DNA of 64,000 nucleotides from JANRLT01 sp041736895 (GCA_041736895.1 JBGSSS010000005.1:1-64000), one strand, 5' to 3'. Counted from the first letter of the stretch, positions 48,920 through 56,332 are shown. The notes: generated by a model not told the origin, from the letters alone. A program made the numbers and translations.

Positions 48920-50184
48920 TAGCGCCGAAACTTGACTTGCGAGCCTTCGCTCAGGATATCATGAATGTCTTCGGCGTCCTTGGCGGACAAGCGAACGCTG
49001 CCGCGCGGGTCGCTCGGCGGAACTTGCGCGCCGTGGCCGTGGATCATCATCTTGTCGCTCAATAGAAGTGCGAAATTGCCGATCGGATTGTTCGGGTCGC
49101 CGCTGCCGAAACTTTGATTTAGCTGGCTGTTGTTGTACGTCGGATTCATCGCGCGTTTTTGCACGACATAATCCGCCGGGGTGTATTGAGACTCGCTTCC
49201 GAGCATCACGATGTCAAACGTGCCGGCGAATTGATCTTTCAAGAAGAGCGTCAGCTTGTTCTTTTTGAGATCGACGTCGGCGCGGAACGGGCCGGGAACC
49301 ACCTTGAGGAACTGGCCCACGGGCAATTGCTTGGGATCGGTCAAGCCATTGATCTTGGCCAGCATCTCCCACGGCACGTTGTACCGCTTGGCAATGACAT
49401 CCAGCGTCTCGCCGGGGTCGATGCGATGCGGGCTGACGAGGTGATACTTGGTCGAGTAGATGACCACGCCGGCGAGCTGGTTGAGCAAGTCGTTGACCTG
49501 TTGCTGCTCGCTCGCGCTCATCGACTGATCGTCGTAAATCCGAGTGAGGCGAGTCAGGGCTTCGCTGAGTTTATTCTCGGCGATCAGTTGCTGAGTTTCC
49601 TTCATCACTGGACCAAACGGCGAGAGCGCAGCTTGGTTCACGTCGCTGCCCGTTGTCGTAAAGCCAGCCAACGGCGTGGCCCCGGCGGGTAAGTTCGTCG
49701 CGGCTGGCGTTGCATTCGCCGGCGCGTTCAAACCCGACATTGCTGGCGGAGCTAGATCGCCTGGCTTAGGCAGCCCGGCCAACGGCGGCAGCAGCGCGCT
49801 GCCGGGATTATCGCCCGCTGGCGGCGCATCGAGTTTCAAATCATTGCCGCTCGCTGCCGGCTTCAATGGTTCGCCAAATCCAATTGTAGCCGGTGGCGTC
49901 GTTGCCGAAGGCCCGGAAGACGATCCCATCGACAACGGACTATTCACGATATTGTCCCGCCGCGGTTCGCGCGGCGAAAGCGTCGTCGGCGCAGGACTCG
50001 CCGGCGTCGCCGCAAAATTCGGCACCGTGCTCTTCGTATCGAGCGCAGGTACCGCGATCGCCGGGATCGACGCATCGACCCCGAGCGGAACCTGTTGCGG
50101 GTTCTTGAGGTGCAAGGTCCGATAGACGCCGTAACCGACGCCGACCAACACCAAGAGCATGAAAAACGACTTGAGCGAATTCAC
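48919..50184 (-). CDS. LysM and YkuD (L,D-transpeptidase-like) protein with Cys-to-Ser change
   Basis: 421 aa. A GTG start at 50184 has a perfect AAGGAGG site. One N-terminal transmembrane helix (FFMLLVLVGVGYGV), a Pro/Ala-rich linker (~30-190), a helical stretch, a LysM peptidoglycan-binding domain (~265-315, IDPGETLDVIAKRYNVPWEM) and a YkuD domain to the end. The YkuD active-site motif normally reads HGxx...SHGCIR; here MIHGHG is kept but the SHGC segment is PRGSVR, with Ser (codon AGC, about residue 396) for the catalytic Cys. It is probably a wall-binding rather than cross-linking protein, or uses Ser; both are inference. Confidence 0.87.
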   Translation of the reverse strand: MNSLKSFFMLLVLVGVGYGVYRTLHLKNPQQVPLGVDASIPAIAVPALDTKSTVPNFAATPASPAPTTLSPREPRRDNIVNSPLSMGSSSGPSATTPPATIGFGEPLKPAASGNDLKLDAPPAGDNPGSALLPPLAGLPKPGDLAPPAMSGLNAPANATPAATNLPAGATPLAGFTTTGSDVNQAALSPFGPVMKETQQLIAENKLSEALTRLTRIYDDQSMSASEQQQVNDLLNQLAGVVIYSTKYHLVSPHRIDPGETLDVIAKRYNVPWEMLAKINGLTDPKQLPVGQFLKVVPGPFRADVDLKKNKLTLFLKDQFAGTFDIVMLGSESQYTPADYVVQKRAMNPTYNNSQLNQSFGSGDPNNPIGNFALLLSDKMMIHGHGAQVPPSDPRGSVRLSAKDAEDIHDILSEGSQVKFRR

Positions 50185-50493
50185 GACGATCCTCCTTGAT
50201 CGCGTGGAGTTCCGAAAATCAAAACCGCGTTGGCCCTGAAAGATGCTGCTGCCATCATGGCGCAACGCTCCCTCGTGGCAAACGTCGCGGAATAGTAGCG
50301 AGCGAAGGATTTTCGAGAAAGAGCAATTCAGCACTCCTTTCACAACGCCCGTTTAGCGGCGACTCGAAGAGGAGCGTTCTCCGCAATCCGGGCTATTGCC
50401 GCCAGCACGGCTTGCCTATAATCGGACACAGTATTTATTCAATACAGCAAGATGCTTGCCGGTTGGTTGTTCGTTTCATTGATGAGTCTGCCC
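50185..50493. other. 309 bp divergent gap
   Basis: Between the YkuD-like and response-regulator genes. Contains the GTG-start leader of the first and the third copy of the CGCTCCTCTTCGAGTCG motif (50350-50378, inverted). No gene seen. Confidence 0.6.
50350..50378 (-). repeat. CGCTCCTCTTCGAGTCGCCGC motif, copy 3
   Basis: Reads CGTTTAGCGGCGACTCGAAG then AGGAGCGTT on the plus strand, the exact complement of the cores at 41083 and 45286. Confidence 0.85.
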
Positions 50494-51009
50494 ATGGCTG
50501 CTAGCAAAAAATCTTCCGCTACTCCTCCGCCGAAAGCCGCGGCCCCAACCGCAAAATCGTCGGGCCCGCGCAAGAGCCGAATCTTGATCGCCGACGATAA
50601 TGCGCCGAATTGCGAATTGCTCGAGGCGTTCCTGGCCGATGTCGATTGCGACATCGAGATGGCCGTCGATGGCCGCGACACGCTCGACAAGGTCGCCTCG
50701 TTCCAGCCGGACTTGATCCTGCTGGATGTGATGATGCCCAAGCTCAGCGGGTTCGAGGTTTGCAAGGAACTCAAATCCAACGCCGCGACGCGCGGGATCA
50801 TGATCCTGATGGTGACCGCGCTGAATGAACTGGGCGATATCGAACGGGCGGTCGATTGCGGGACGGACGATTTCCTCAGCAAGCCGGTCAACAAGATCGA
50901 ACTCGTCAAGCGCGTCGAGAACATGCTCAAGCTGCACCACGTCAGCGACGAGAACGAACGTCTAAGGAAGTACATTCAAGAAATGGAAGACGACTCGGGC
51001 CCGACATAA
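50494..51009 (+). CDS. Stand-alone response regulator receiver protein
   Basis: 171 aa. A Lys/Ala/Pro-rich N-terminal extension (~40 residues) precedes a CheY-like receiver: ILIADDNAPNCELLEAF, the phospho-acceptor Asp in LILLDVMMPKLSG, the conserved Thr in LMVTALNE and Lys in FLSKPVNK. No output domain; a short charged C-terminal helix follows. It may act as a phosphorelay or protein-interaction switch. Upstream in-frame starts (50452, 50482) add only a hydrophobic stretch and are less likely. No kinase lies beside it. Confidence 0.9.
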   Translation: MAASKKSSATPPPKAAAPTAKSSGPRKSRILIADDNAPNCELLEAFLADVDCDIEMAVDGRDTLDKVASFQPDLILLDVMMPKLSGFEVCKELKSNAATRGIMILMVTALNELGDIERAVDCGTDDFLSKPVNKIELVKRVENMLKLHHVSDENERLRKYIQEMEDDSGPT

Positions 51010-51027
51010 GCGGATGCTCATCATAGT

Positions 51028-51055
51028 CAAAGCCCAGGGGGTCACCCCCTGGGAT
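51028..51055. repeat. CAAAGCCCAGGGGG hairpin
   Basis: CAAAGCCCAGGGGGTCACCC followed by CCTGGGATC. Same family as 31186 and 47184; lies between the response regulator and the nuclease-like gene. Confidence 0.85.
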
Positions 51056-51086
51056 CTGCGGCATTGCTCTTAACCAAGGCAGACGA

Positions 51087-51806
51087 ATGGAATCGTCGCT
51101 GCATCGCGAATTGAAACGCATCTATGCCGGCGAGGCCGCGCGCACCGAAGTTCGCCTCGGCCGCTACATCATCGACGCGATCATCTGCGACGAACATGGC
51201 TGCGACATCCTCATCGAGGTTCAGCACGGCCCGCTGACGGCGATTCGGGATAAGATCAAGGTCTTGCTCGAAAAACACCCGCTCCGCGTTGTCAAACCGC
51301 TGATCGCCAAGAAGCATCTTTACAAACGGGCACGCAAGAACGGCAAGAAGCTCGAAAAACGCGTCAGCCCCAAGCGGATGACACTGCTGCATATCTTCGA
51401 AGAGCTCGTCCACATGACGCGAATCTTTCCGCATCCGAACCTGACGCTCGAAGTGCCGCTCGTCGAGATCGCCGAATATCGCCGGCCGGGTCACGGCAAA
51501 CGCCGCTGGCGGCGCGATGGCGATCATGTGGTCGAGGATCAGAAACTAGTTGAGATTCACGACACCTGCGATTTGCGCACACTGGCCGATCTCCGCGGGC
51601 TGATTGAGACGGAGGACCGCTGCCTGCCCGCGGAGTTTACGACCCGGGAATTGGCCGAGCAATGCAACGTTTCTCGTTCGTTAGCGCAGCAGATCGCGTA
51701 TGTGTTGCGACAGTGCGGCGCGACGGTCGTGTTGGGCAAACAGAAGCGCGCGTGGCTCTATGCGTGGGCACCGGCGAGTGAAGCGAAGCAGCGGCTGGCG
51801 TCGTAG
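51087..51806 (+). CDS. Nuclease-fold-like protein with C-terminal HTH (DUF8091-like)
   Basis: 239 aa. The N-terminal ~140 residues (LHRELKRIYAGEAARTEVRL, YIIDAIICDEHGCDILIEVQ, then LTAIRDKIKVLLEKHPLRVV) resemble a small uncharacterised family also found in Chloroflexi. The D...IEVQ pattern followed by a helix is reminiscent of the PD-(D/E)XK nuclease core. The C-terminal ~70 residues look like a winged HTH (FTTRELAEQCNVSRSLAQQIAYVL). DNA binding is likely; cleavage is speculation. The stop codon lies at the border of the repeat element that follows. Confidence 0.75.
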   Translation: MESSLHRELKRIYAGEAARTEVRLGRYIIDAIICDEHGCDILIEVQHGPLTAIRDKIKVLLEKHPLRVVKPLIAKKHLYKRARKNGKKLEKRVSPKRMTLLHIFEELVHMTRIFPHPNLTLEVPLVEIAEYRRPGHGKRRWRRDGDHVVEDQKLVEIHDTCDLRTLADLRGLIETEDRCLPAEFTTRELAEQCNVSRSLAQQIAYVLRQCGATVVLGKQKRAWLYAWAPASEAKQRLAS

Positions 51807-52074
51807 AGTAGCCAACTCGCCGCGGCGAGTTGGAAACAATCGACGTTCCATCTCAGAACTCGATGATGCTTCCAAGCGGCATCCAAAGTGGCCTTCTCAC
51901 GCCGTGAGAAGGATTCGCCCGAGTCCGATTCTGGGCAGACGATTCCTGTCGTAGCGGCGTTATTTTCTGCTCGCGGGGCGAGCAGGCCAATTTGAATGCC
52001 GCCGTGCTGAATCGGAGCATGTTGGAATAGAATGTCCAACGGATTCCAACTTGCAGAGCAAGTTGGCTACTCTA
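51804..52074. repeat. ~270 bp element with AGAGTAGCCAACT ends
   Basis: Left hairpin CCAACTCGCCGCGGCGAGTTGG preceded by AGAGTAG; right hairpin CCAACTTGCAGAGCAAGTTGG followed by CTACTCT, the complement of the left end. It fills the convergent gap between the nuclease-like and P-II genes and touches both stop codons. Confidence 0.85.
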
Positions 52075-52422
52075 AAACTCGATCACGCGTACGCCCGGCA
52101 CGCTTTCTTGCACAAAAATCTTGCCATCGCCCATCCGGCCCGTGCGGGCGACATCGACCATTTGCCGCATGACACTCTCAACGTGCTCGGCGGCGATCCA
52201 GACGTGGATCTCGACCTTGGGCAGAAACGCCATCGAGAAGTCCGACTCGCTGTACTGGTCGAGGTAACTCTTCTGCCGGCCGAAGCCCTTCACCTCGACG
52301 ACCGAGACAGCTTCGAGTGGCGCACGTTTAATCGCGTCGAGCACCTTCTCCGCCAGATACGGCTTGACGATCGCCGTGACTTGCTTGATGCCGTGTGTCG
52401 TGTTGCCCGTTGGGGAGTTCAT
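52072..52422 (-). CDS. P-II family nitrogen regulatory protein
   Basis: 116 aa. P-II proteins bind ATP/ADP and 2-oxoglutarate and control ammonium transport, glutamine synthetase or carbon metabolism. Seen: KQVTAIVKPYLAEKVLDAI, the T-loop region GRQKSYLDQYSESDF and the B-loop TGRMGDGKIFV. The T-loop position equal to Tyr51 of E. coli GlnB is Phe here, while the Tyr46 equivalent is kept, so uridylylation at the classical site is not expected. There is no amtB or glnA neighbour; a ferredoxin gene lies upstream on the same strand. Confidence 0.92.
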   Translation of the reverse strand: MNSPTGNTTHGIKQVTAIVKPYLAEKVLDAIKRAPLEAVSVVEVKGFGRQKSYLDQYSESDFSMAFLPKVEIHVWIAAEHVESVMRQMVDVARTGRMGDGKIFVQESVPGVRVIEF

Positions 52423-52438
52423 GGATCACTCCGCGCAC

Positions 52439-52531
52439 AGCCGGGGATTCACATCCCCGGCTCAGAGATTAATAGCCCGCAGTGTAAGCAAGGGAGTGAG
52501 TCGAGATCTTCCTTGCTTACGCTGCGGGCTG
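52439..52531. repeat. Hairpin plus 21 bp-arm inverted repeat
   Basis: First AGCCGGGGATTCACATCCCC then GGCT; next TAGCCCGCAGTGTAAGCAAG (52473) against CTTGCTTACGCTGCGGGCTG (52512), one mismatch. Both arms of the second are copies of the CTCCCTTGCTTACGCTGCGG repeat unit of 4950. It lies between the P-II and ferredoxin genes. Confidence 0.85.
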
Positions 52532-52546
52532 CTATCGTTTAACTGC

Positions 52547-52933
52547 TTAACTGAAGAACGACTCGCCGAAGAGCTCAAGTGGCGGACGCGTTTCTACCGT
52601 CATGTCGCCCATCACTGTCACCTTGCACGCGAGCCGCATCGTGTCTTCGTTGCCGATGTAAGAAAACAGCGCTGGAGACAGCGGGTTGTACTTGAGCGTG
52701 AACTTCTCGACCATGCCCATCGGCTCGGCGTTGTCGATGCCCTTGGTGATTTTCACCTTGCAGGTGCCGCAGTGTCCAAACCCATGACAATTCACGACCT
52801 TGTTGATGCCAGCCCCAAATCCATTGATCCCGTCATAGAGATTAATCCCGGCGGCGAGGGCTTCCTTACGAAGGTTCGCCCCTTCGGCGACTTGAATTTC
52901 CTTTTTTTCGTTGACGAACGTGATCGTTGGCAT
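52547..52933 (-). CDS. [2Fe-2S] ferredoxin
   Basis: 128 aa. The plant-type ferredoxin fold is indicated by ITFVNEKKEIQVAEG and by the cysteine pattern CHGFGHCGTC (three Cys), with the fourth Cys in RLACKVTVMGD. Longer than a simple ferredoxin, with a ~35-residue insertion between the third and fourth Cys (FTLKYNPLSPALFSYIGNED). It transfers electrons in the cytoplasm; the partner is unknown. It lies on the same strand as the P-II gene but a hairpin pair separates them. Confidence 0.92.
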   Translation of the reverse strand: MPTITFVNEKKEIQVAEGANLRKEALAAGINLYDGINGFGAGINKVVNCHGFGHCGTCKVKITKGIDNAEPMGMVEKFTLKYNPLSPALFSYIGNEDTMRLACKVTVMGDMTVETRPPLELFGESFFS

Positions 52934-53028
52934 GGTCGAGGGGACAAGGTCAAGTGACGAGGTGAAAGACGGTTAACCCTGCTATCGTACCCGGGTTTTT
53001 GGAGAAATTCCAGAGATGAATTGGCGTT

Positions 53029-53292
53029 TTAACCACGCTTCCAAATCATGATAACCTTCACGATACAATCGTCAGGATACACGTCATAGACGACACCAAG
53101 CGGCGATTGAAAGAGAAAATAACGATTCCCGTAAACGGACTCGATTCGCTGAGGATCGATTTTCAATAAGCGTTCAATTTCATTGGCGGCATCGGTAAAA
53201 TACTTTCGTTCCAGGGAATCAGGCACCGTTTGCAGGTATAGTTCAGCAAGTCGCCGTTTTGCGCTTGGCGTGAAGACCACGGTAAATTTCAT
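53029..53292 (-). CDS. RelE/ParE-type toxin of tandem TA module 1
   Basis: 87 aa. Typical RelE/ParE outline: a first strand KFTVVFTPSAKRRLAELYL, a central helix with DAANEIERLL, and two closing strands YFLFQSPLGVVYDVY and CIVKVIMIWKRG. Members inhibit translation (RelE) or gyrase (ParE); which applies cannot be told. Its ATG overlaps the antitoxin stop (ATGA). It is the intact partner of a broken paralogue at 53590-53793. Confidence 0.85.
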   Translation of the reverse strand: MKFTVVFTPSAKRRLAELYLQTVPDSLERKYFTDAANEIERLLKIDPQRIESVYGNRYFLFQSPLGVVYDVYPDDCIVKVIMIWKRG

Positions 53293-53555
53293 GCGCCATA
53301 TTTCTCCACGAGTTCCTTCATGATCTCGGACAATGTTTGGTCACCTTCTTCTTTGTCACATTCCGCAAGAAGCTCCGGCGTGATCCAATCCGGAATCATC
53401 GTCGGTGCAGGCACAAAAGTGCCTAACACAAACCCGTTTTGATTGCAGATCGCTGTTGGTTGCGAGGCGTTGGCGAAGCTGGGCTCGAGTTGCGACCCAA
53501 TCGTGATCGGTTGCGGGACATTACTGCCCGGCAAAATTGGGCTGATAGGGTTCAT
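53289..53555 (-). CDS. Antitoxin of tandem TA module 1
   Basis: 88 aa. The second half shares a motif with two other antitoxin candidates here (53790 and 57025): NQNGFVLGTFVPAP, WITPELLAE, then a closing helix TLSEIMKELVEKYG. This family is not one of the classical DNA-binding antitoxins I know. The first half (PISPILPGSNVPQPITIGSQ) is probably flexible. Chosen start 53555; the open frame upstream runs through the remains of another toxin gene. Confidence 0.8.
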   Translation of the reverse strand: MNPISPILPGSNVPQPITIGSQLEPSFANASQPTAICNQNGFVLGTFVPAPTMIPDWITPELLAECDKEEGDQTLSEIMKELVEKYGA

Positions 53556-53589
53556 CGATGAATCCTTTAGGAAACTGCCCGCTGAATTG

Positions 53590-53793
53590 AATAACGATGA
53601 TTCTATCGTAAACCGTGCGAAAGAATTGGTCAATTTTCCGTCCATAATCCGCTGGTTTGTTTCGTAGTTCCGCGTCAATCTGGTTCGCGGCTCAGCTAAA
53701 TGCTTTGATCGTTTCCGTATCGGCGGGAAGCTGCAAATACAATTCCGCCAATTCGCTCTCCGCATCCGGAAGCCATGCGACGGTAAAGATCAT
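53590..53793 (-). pseudogene. Disrupted RelE/ParE-type toxin of tandem TA module 2
   Basis: From the ATG at 53793 the frame reads MIFTVAWLPDAESELAELYL, very like the intact toxin, then meets an in-frame TGA at codon 34 (53692-53694). The same frame continues beyond it with AANQIDAELRNKPADYGRKI and DQFFRTVYD, as expected for the family, then similarity stops where the next antitoxin's upstream region begins. So the gene has both an internal stop and a lost C-terminus. Confidence 0.85.
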
Positions 53794-54056
53794 TTTGCCC
53801 TCTGGGCTTCCAAGTCACGCAAGATATCAGTTAATGGCCGACCGCCTCCCTCCGCCTCGCGTTTCGCAAGCAACTCGGGCGTCACCCAACTCGGAGTCTT
53901 CGCCGGCGCGGGAACAAACGTCCCCAACACCATACCGCGTTCATCGCAGACGGGTGTTGGGATCGCGGCGCTCAAGAAACTCGCACTCGTTTCACCGAGA
54001 ACGGTGATTGGCCGTGCAACTCCGGGACCGAAGGTGTGCTGACTGAAAGGAACCAT
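53790..54056 (-). CDS. Antitoxin of tandem TA module 2 (orphan)
   Basis: 88 aa. Same design as the module 1 antitoxin: a flexible N-terminal half (FSQHTFGPGVARPITVLGE), then PVCDERGMVLGTFVPAP, WVTPELLAKRE and a closing helix PLTDILRDLEAQRAK. Its stop overlaps the start of the disrupted toxin, so it now lacks a working partner in cis; it might still neutralise the module 1 toxin. An imperfect inverted repeat (CGACTCTAGGA at 54076, TCCTAAGTCG at 54103) upstream could be its operator. Confidence 0.8.
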   Translation of the reverse strand: MVPFSQHTFGPGVARPITVLGETSASFLSAAIPTPVCDERGMVLGTFVPAPAKTPSWVTPELLAKREAEGGGRPLTDILRDLEAQRAK

Positions 54057-54075
54057 GATTCAATTTCCGAAAAAA

Positions 54076-54112
54076 CGACTCTAGGAATACTTCTAATGTT
54101 CATCCTAAGTCG
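54076..54112 (-). promoter_or_regulatory. Possible operator of the tandem TA modules
   Basis: CGACTCTAGGA and TCCTAAGTCG are complementary apart from one base and are spaced by about 16 bases, 20 bp upstream of the antitoxin start. Autoregulated TA operons commonly carry such a repeat. Only the sequence symmetry supports this. Confidence 0.35.
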
Positions 54113-54188
54113 AAACAGCCAAGCGGTCAATTTTTTCTCTCGCGAGGGCGAACCGAAACAGAATTCGCGTGTCTCGAATCGCTGCCGC

Positions 54189-54497
54189 ATGAATATTTTG
54201 CCTCAGGGCAAGACACGTCGGCGATTCAGTTCACTTCTTCGAGCAAGGCACGGTGTCCCATGCAACCGCACGACTTCCAACACGGCATCGACGATCAACA
54301 CTCCTTTCAACCCGCCGCATTTTGAACGGCTCAGCAAACGCCGCCGCGGGTATCCTTCGGAGACCAAGGTGAAACGCGGCCGCCGCATCGTACACGGCGA
54401 TAAAGAGCTACACGAAAAACTCGGCCGGCGCGATCTCTGCCCCTGCGGCAGCGGCAAGCTTTTCAAGAAGTGCTGCCTGCATAGCGACCGCTTTTGA
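54189..54497 (+). CDS. Small basic protein with C-terminal SEC-C motif
   Basis: 102 aa. The C-terminus is a clear SEC-C zinc motif, LCPCGSGKLFKKCC, which binds zinc and, in SecA, SecB. It is preceded by a basic stretch (KRGRRIVHGDKELHEKLGRR) typical of short planctomycete SEC-C proteins. The N-terminal part is arginine/serine-rich and poorly determined, so the start at 54189 is a choice; the true start may be further in. Function unknown. Confidence 0.65.
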   Translation: MNILPQGKTRRRFSSLLRARHGVPCNRTTSNTASTINTPFNPPHFERLSKRRRGYPSETKVKRGRRIVHGDKELHEKLGRRDLCPCGSGKLFKKCCLHSDRF

Positions 54498-54591
54498 CGG
54501 CATCAATCGCGATGAATACTTTTAGAGAGTAAAGATATTAGCCCTCGCAGCATGTGCTGCGAGGGCTTCCTCAAAGCTTTCCAATTCCCTC

Positions 54592-56241
54592 TCATCGCGG
54601 CGGATAAAATAGCTGGTACGTTTTGTAGCCCCCGCCGAGATTGGCCGCGTTGTACCCGTGTTGCAGCAAGATACGCGTTGCTAGGTATCCGCGCATGCCA
54701 ACTTGGCAATACGCGGCAATCGGGCGATCTTTTGGAAGTTCGTGCAGTCGGCTGCGCAACTCATCCACCGGGATGTTGACCGCACTGGCGACGCTTCCGT
54801 TGGCATGTTCCTGCGCCGTGCGCACATCGAGCAAGAACGGTTGCTGGTCTGCCGGCTGTGCGAACACCGCTTCGACATCAAATTGCGGGTGATCGCCGCG
54901 CAGCAAACCGGCAGCGACAAAGCCCGCCATGTTGATTGGGTCCTTGGCCGAACCGAATTGCGGAGCGTAGGCCAGTTCCATTTCTTCGAGATCGTACACC
55001 GTCATTCCAGCTTGAATCGCCACGGCGATCACGTCGATCCGTTTGTCGACGCCGGCACCTCCAACCGCCTGTGCTCCGAGGAGTTTGCCGGTTTCGGGCT
55101 CAAAGAGAACCTTGAGCGTCATCCCCTCGGCTCCGGGATAATAACCGGCATGATGGGCCGGATGAATATAAACTTTGCGAAATGGGCGATTCGCACGGCG
55201 CAGTATTTTTTCCGAAGCGCCGGTCATCCCGGCGGTCAAATTGAAGAACCCCAGGATCGCCGTGCCTTGCGTGCCGCGATATGTCGATGTTCGACCAAAA
55301 ACATTATCCGCGGCGATGCGACCTTGGCGATTGGCGGGCCCGGCCAACGGAACTTGCGTCGGATCGCCCGAGATAAAATCCCTGATCTCCACCGCGTCCC
55401 CCACGGCGTAGATATGGGGATCACTCGTCAGCATTGACGCGCTGACTCGAATACCGCCGCGGGGACCAACCTCGAGCCCCGCATCGACCGCGAGTTTGTT
55501 CTCGGGCCGAACACCAATCCCTAAAATCACCAATTGCGCTGGCAGACGTTCACCCGACTTCAAACGAACGACAAGATCGGTACCCTGCTGCTCAAAGCCC
55601 TCAGCCGATTGTCCAAGCAAGACGTCGACGCCGCGCGCTTGCAACGCCGCGAGGATTGGCGCGGTCATTTCCTTATCCAACGGCGGCATCACTTGGTCCT
55701 GCAACTCGACCAAGGTTGTTTGCACACCGTGGCGGAGAAAATTCTCAACCAGTTCCAATCCAATAAACCCAGCGCCGACGACAACCGCCTGCTTGATCCC
55801 CTTGTCGACGCATGCCTTGATGCGATCGACATCTTGCAAATTTCGCAGCGTGAAAATACCCGGCAATTCGAGCCCGGGCACTGGCGGCCGGAGAGGAGCC
55901 GCGCCAGGGGCGAGGATCAGTTTATCGTAACTCTCGTCATATTCGCGTCCCGTCGTGAGGTCCCGCACGCGAAGGGACTTGTTCTGGCGATTGATCGATT
56001 CGACGTTTGAATTCGTCCGCACGTCGAGCTTGAAGCGTGTGCGCAGCATCTCGGGTGTGGTCACCAGCAGCTTCTTACGCTCCGCAATTTCGCCGCCGAC
56101 GTAATAGGGCAAACCGCAATTGGCAAATGAAACATCAGGTCCGCGTTCGAAGAGGATAATTTCAGCATCTTCGGATAGTCGCCGCGCTCGCGCCGCAGCA
56201 GAAGCCCCGCCGGCAACGCCGCCGACAATTAATAGTTTCAT
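54592..56241 (-). CDS. CoA-disulfide reductase-like FAD oxidoreductase with rhodanese domain
   Basis: 549 aa. FAD motif LIVGGVAGGASAAARARR, redox cysteine in SFANCGLPYY (about residue 42, as in CoA-disulfide reductase and Nox), NAD motif VVVGAGFIGLELVE, a YAVGDAVE segment and the dimerisation domain. The last ~100 residues form a rhodanese domain with the sulfur-carrying cysteine in YCQVGMRGY. Such fusions reduce CoA disulfide, CoA-persulfides or polysulfide using NAD(P)H. It fits thiol or sulfide homeostasis. Stand-alone gene between TA modules. Confidence 0.93.
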   Translation of the reverse strand: MKLLIVGGVAGGASAAARARRLSEDAEIILFERGPDVSFANCGLPYYVGGEIAERKKLLVTTPEMLRTRFKLDVRTNSNVESINRQNKSLRVRDLTTGREYDESYDKLILAPGAAPLRPPVPGLELPGIFTLRNLQDVDRIKACVDKGIKQAVVVGAGFIGLELVENFLRHGVQTTLVELQDQVMPPLDKEMTAPILAALQARGVDVLLGQSAEGFEQQGTDLVVRLKSGERLPAQLVILGIGVRPENKLAVDAGLEVGPRGGIRVSASMLTSDPHIYAVGDAVEIRDFISGDPTQVPLAGPANRQGRIAADNVFGRTSTYRGTQGTAILGFFNLTAGMTGASEKILRRANRPFRKVYIHPAHHAGYYPGAEGMTLKVLFEPETGKLLGAQAVGGAGVDKRIDVIAVAIQAGMTVYDLEEMELAYAPQFGSAKDPINMAGFVAAGLLRGDHPQFDVEAVFAQPADQQPFLLDVRTAQEHANGSVASAVNIPVDELRSRLHELPKDRPIAAYCQVGMRGYLATRILLQHGYNAANLGGGYKTYQLFYPPR

Positions 56242-56332
56242 ACACAGACACCTTTGTTCCTTCTCTCAATCGTCAAACTCTAGAACAAATCACTAGCTTT
56301 CTGCAATTCAATAGTCTGTCCCGATTGGAAAG

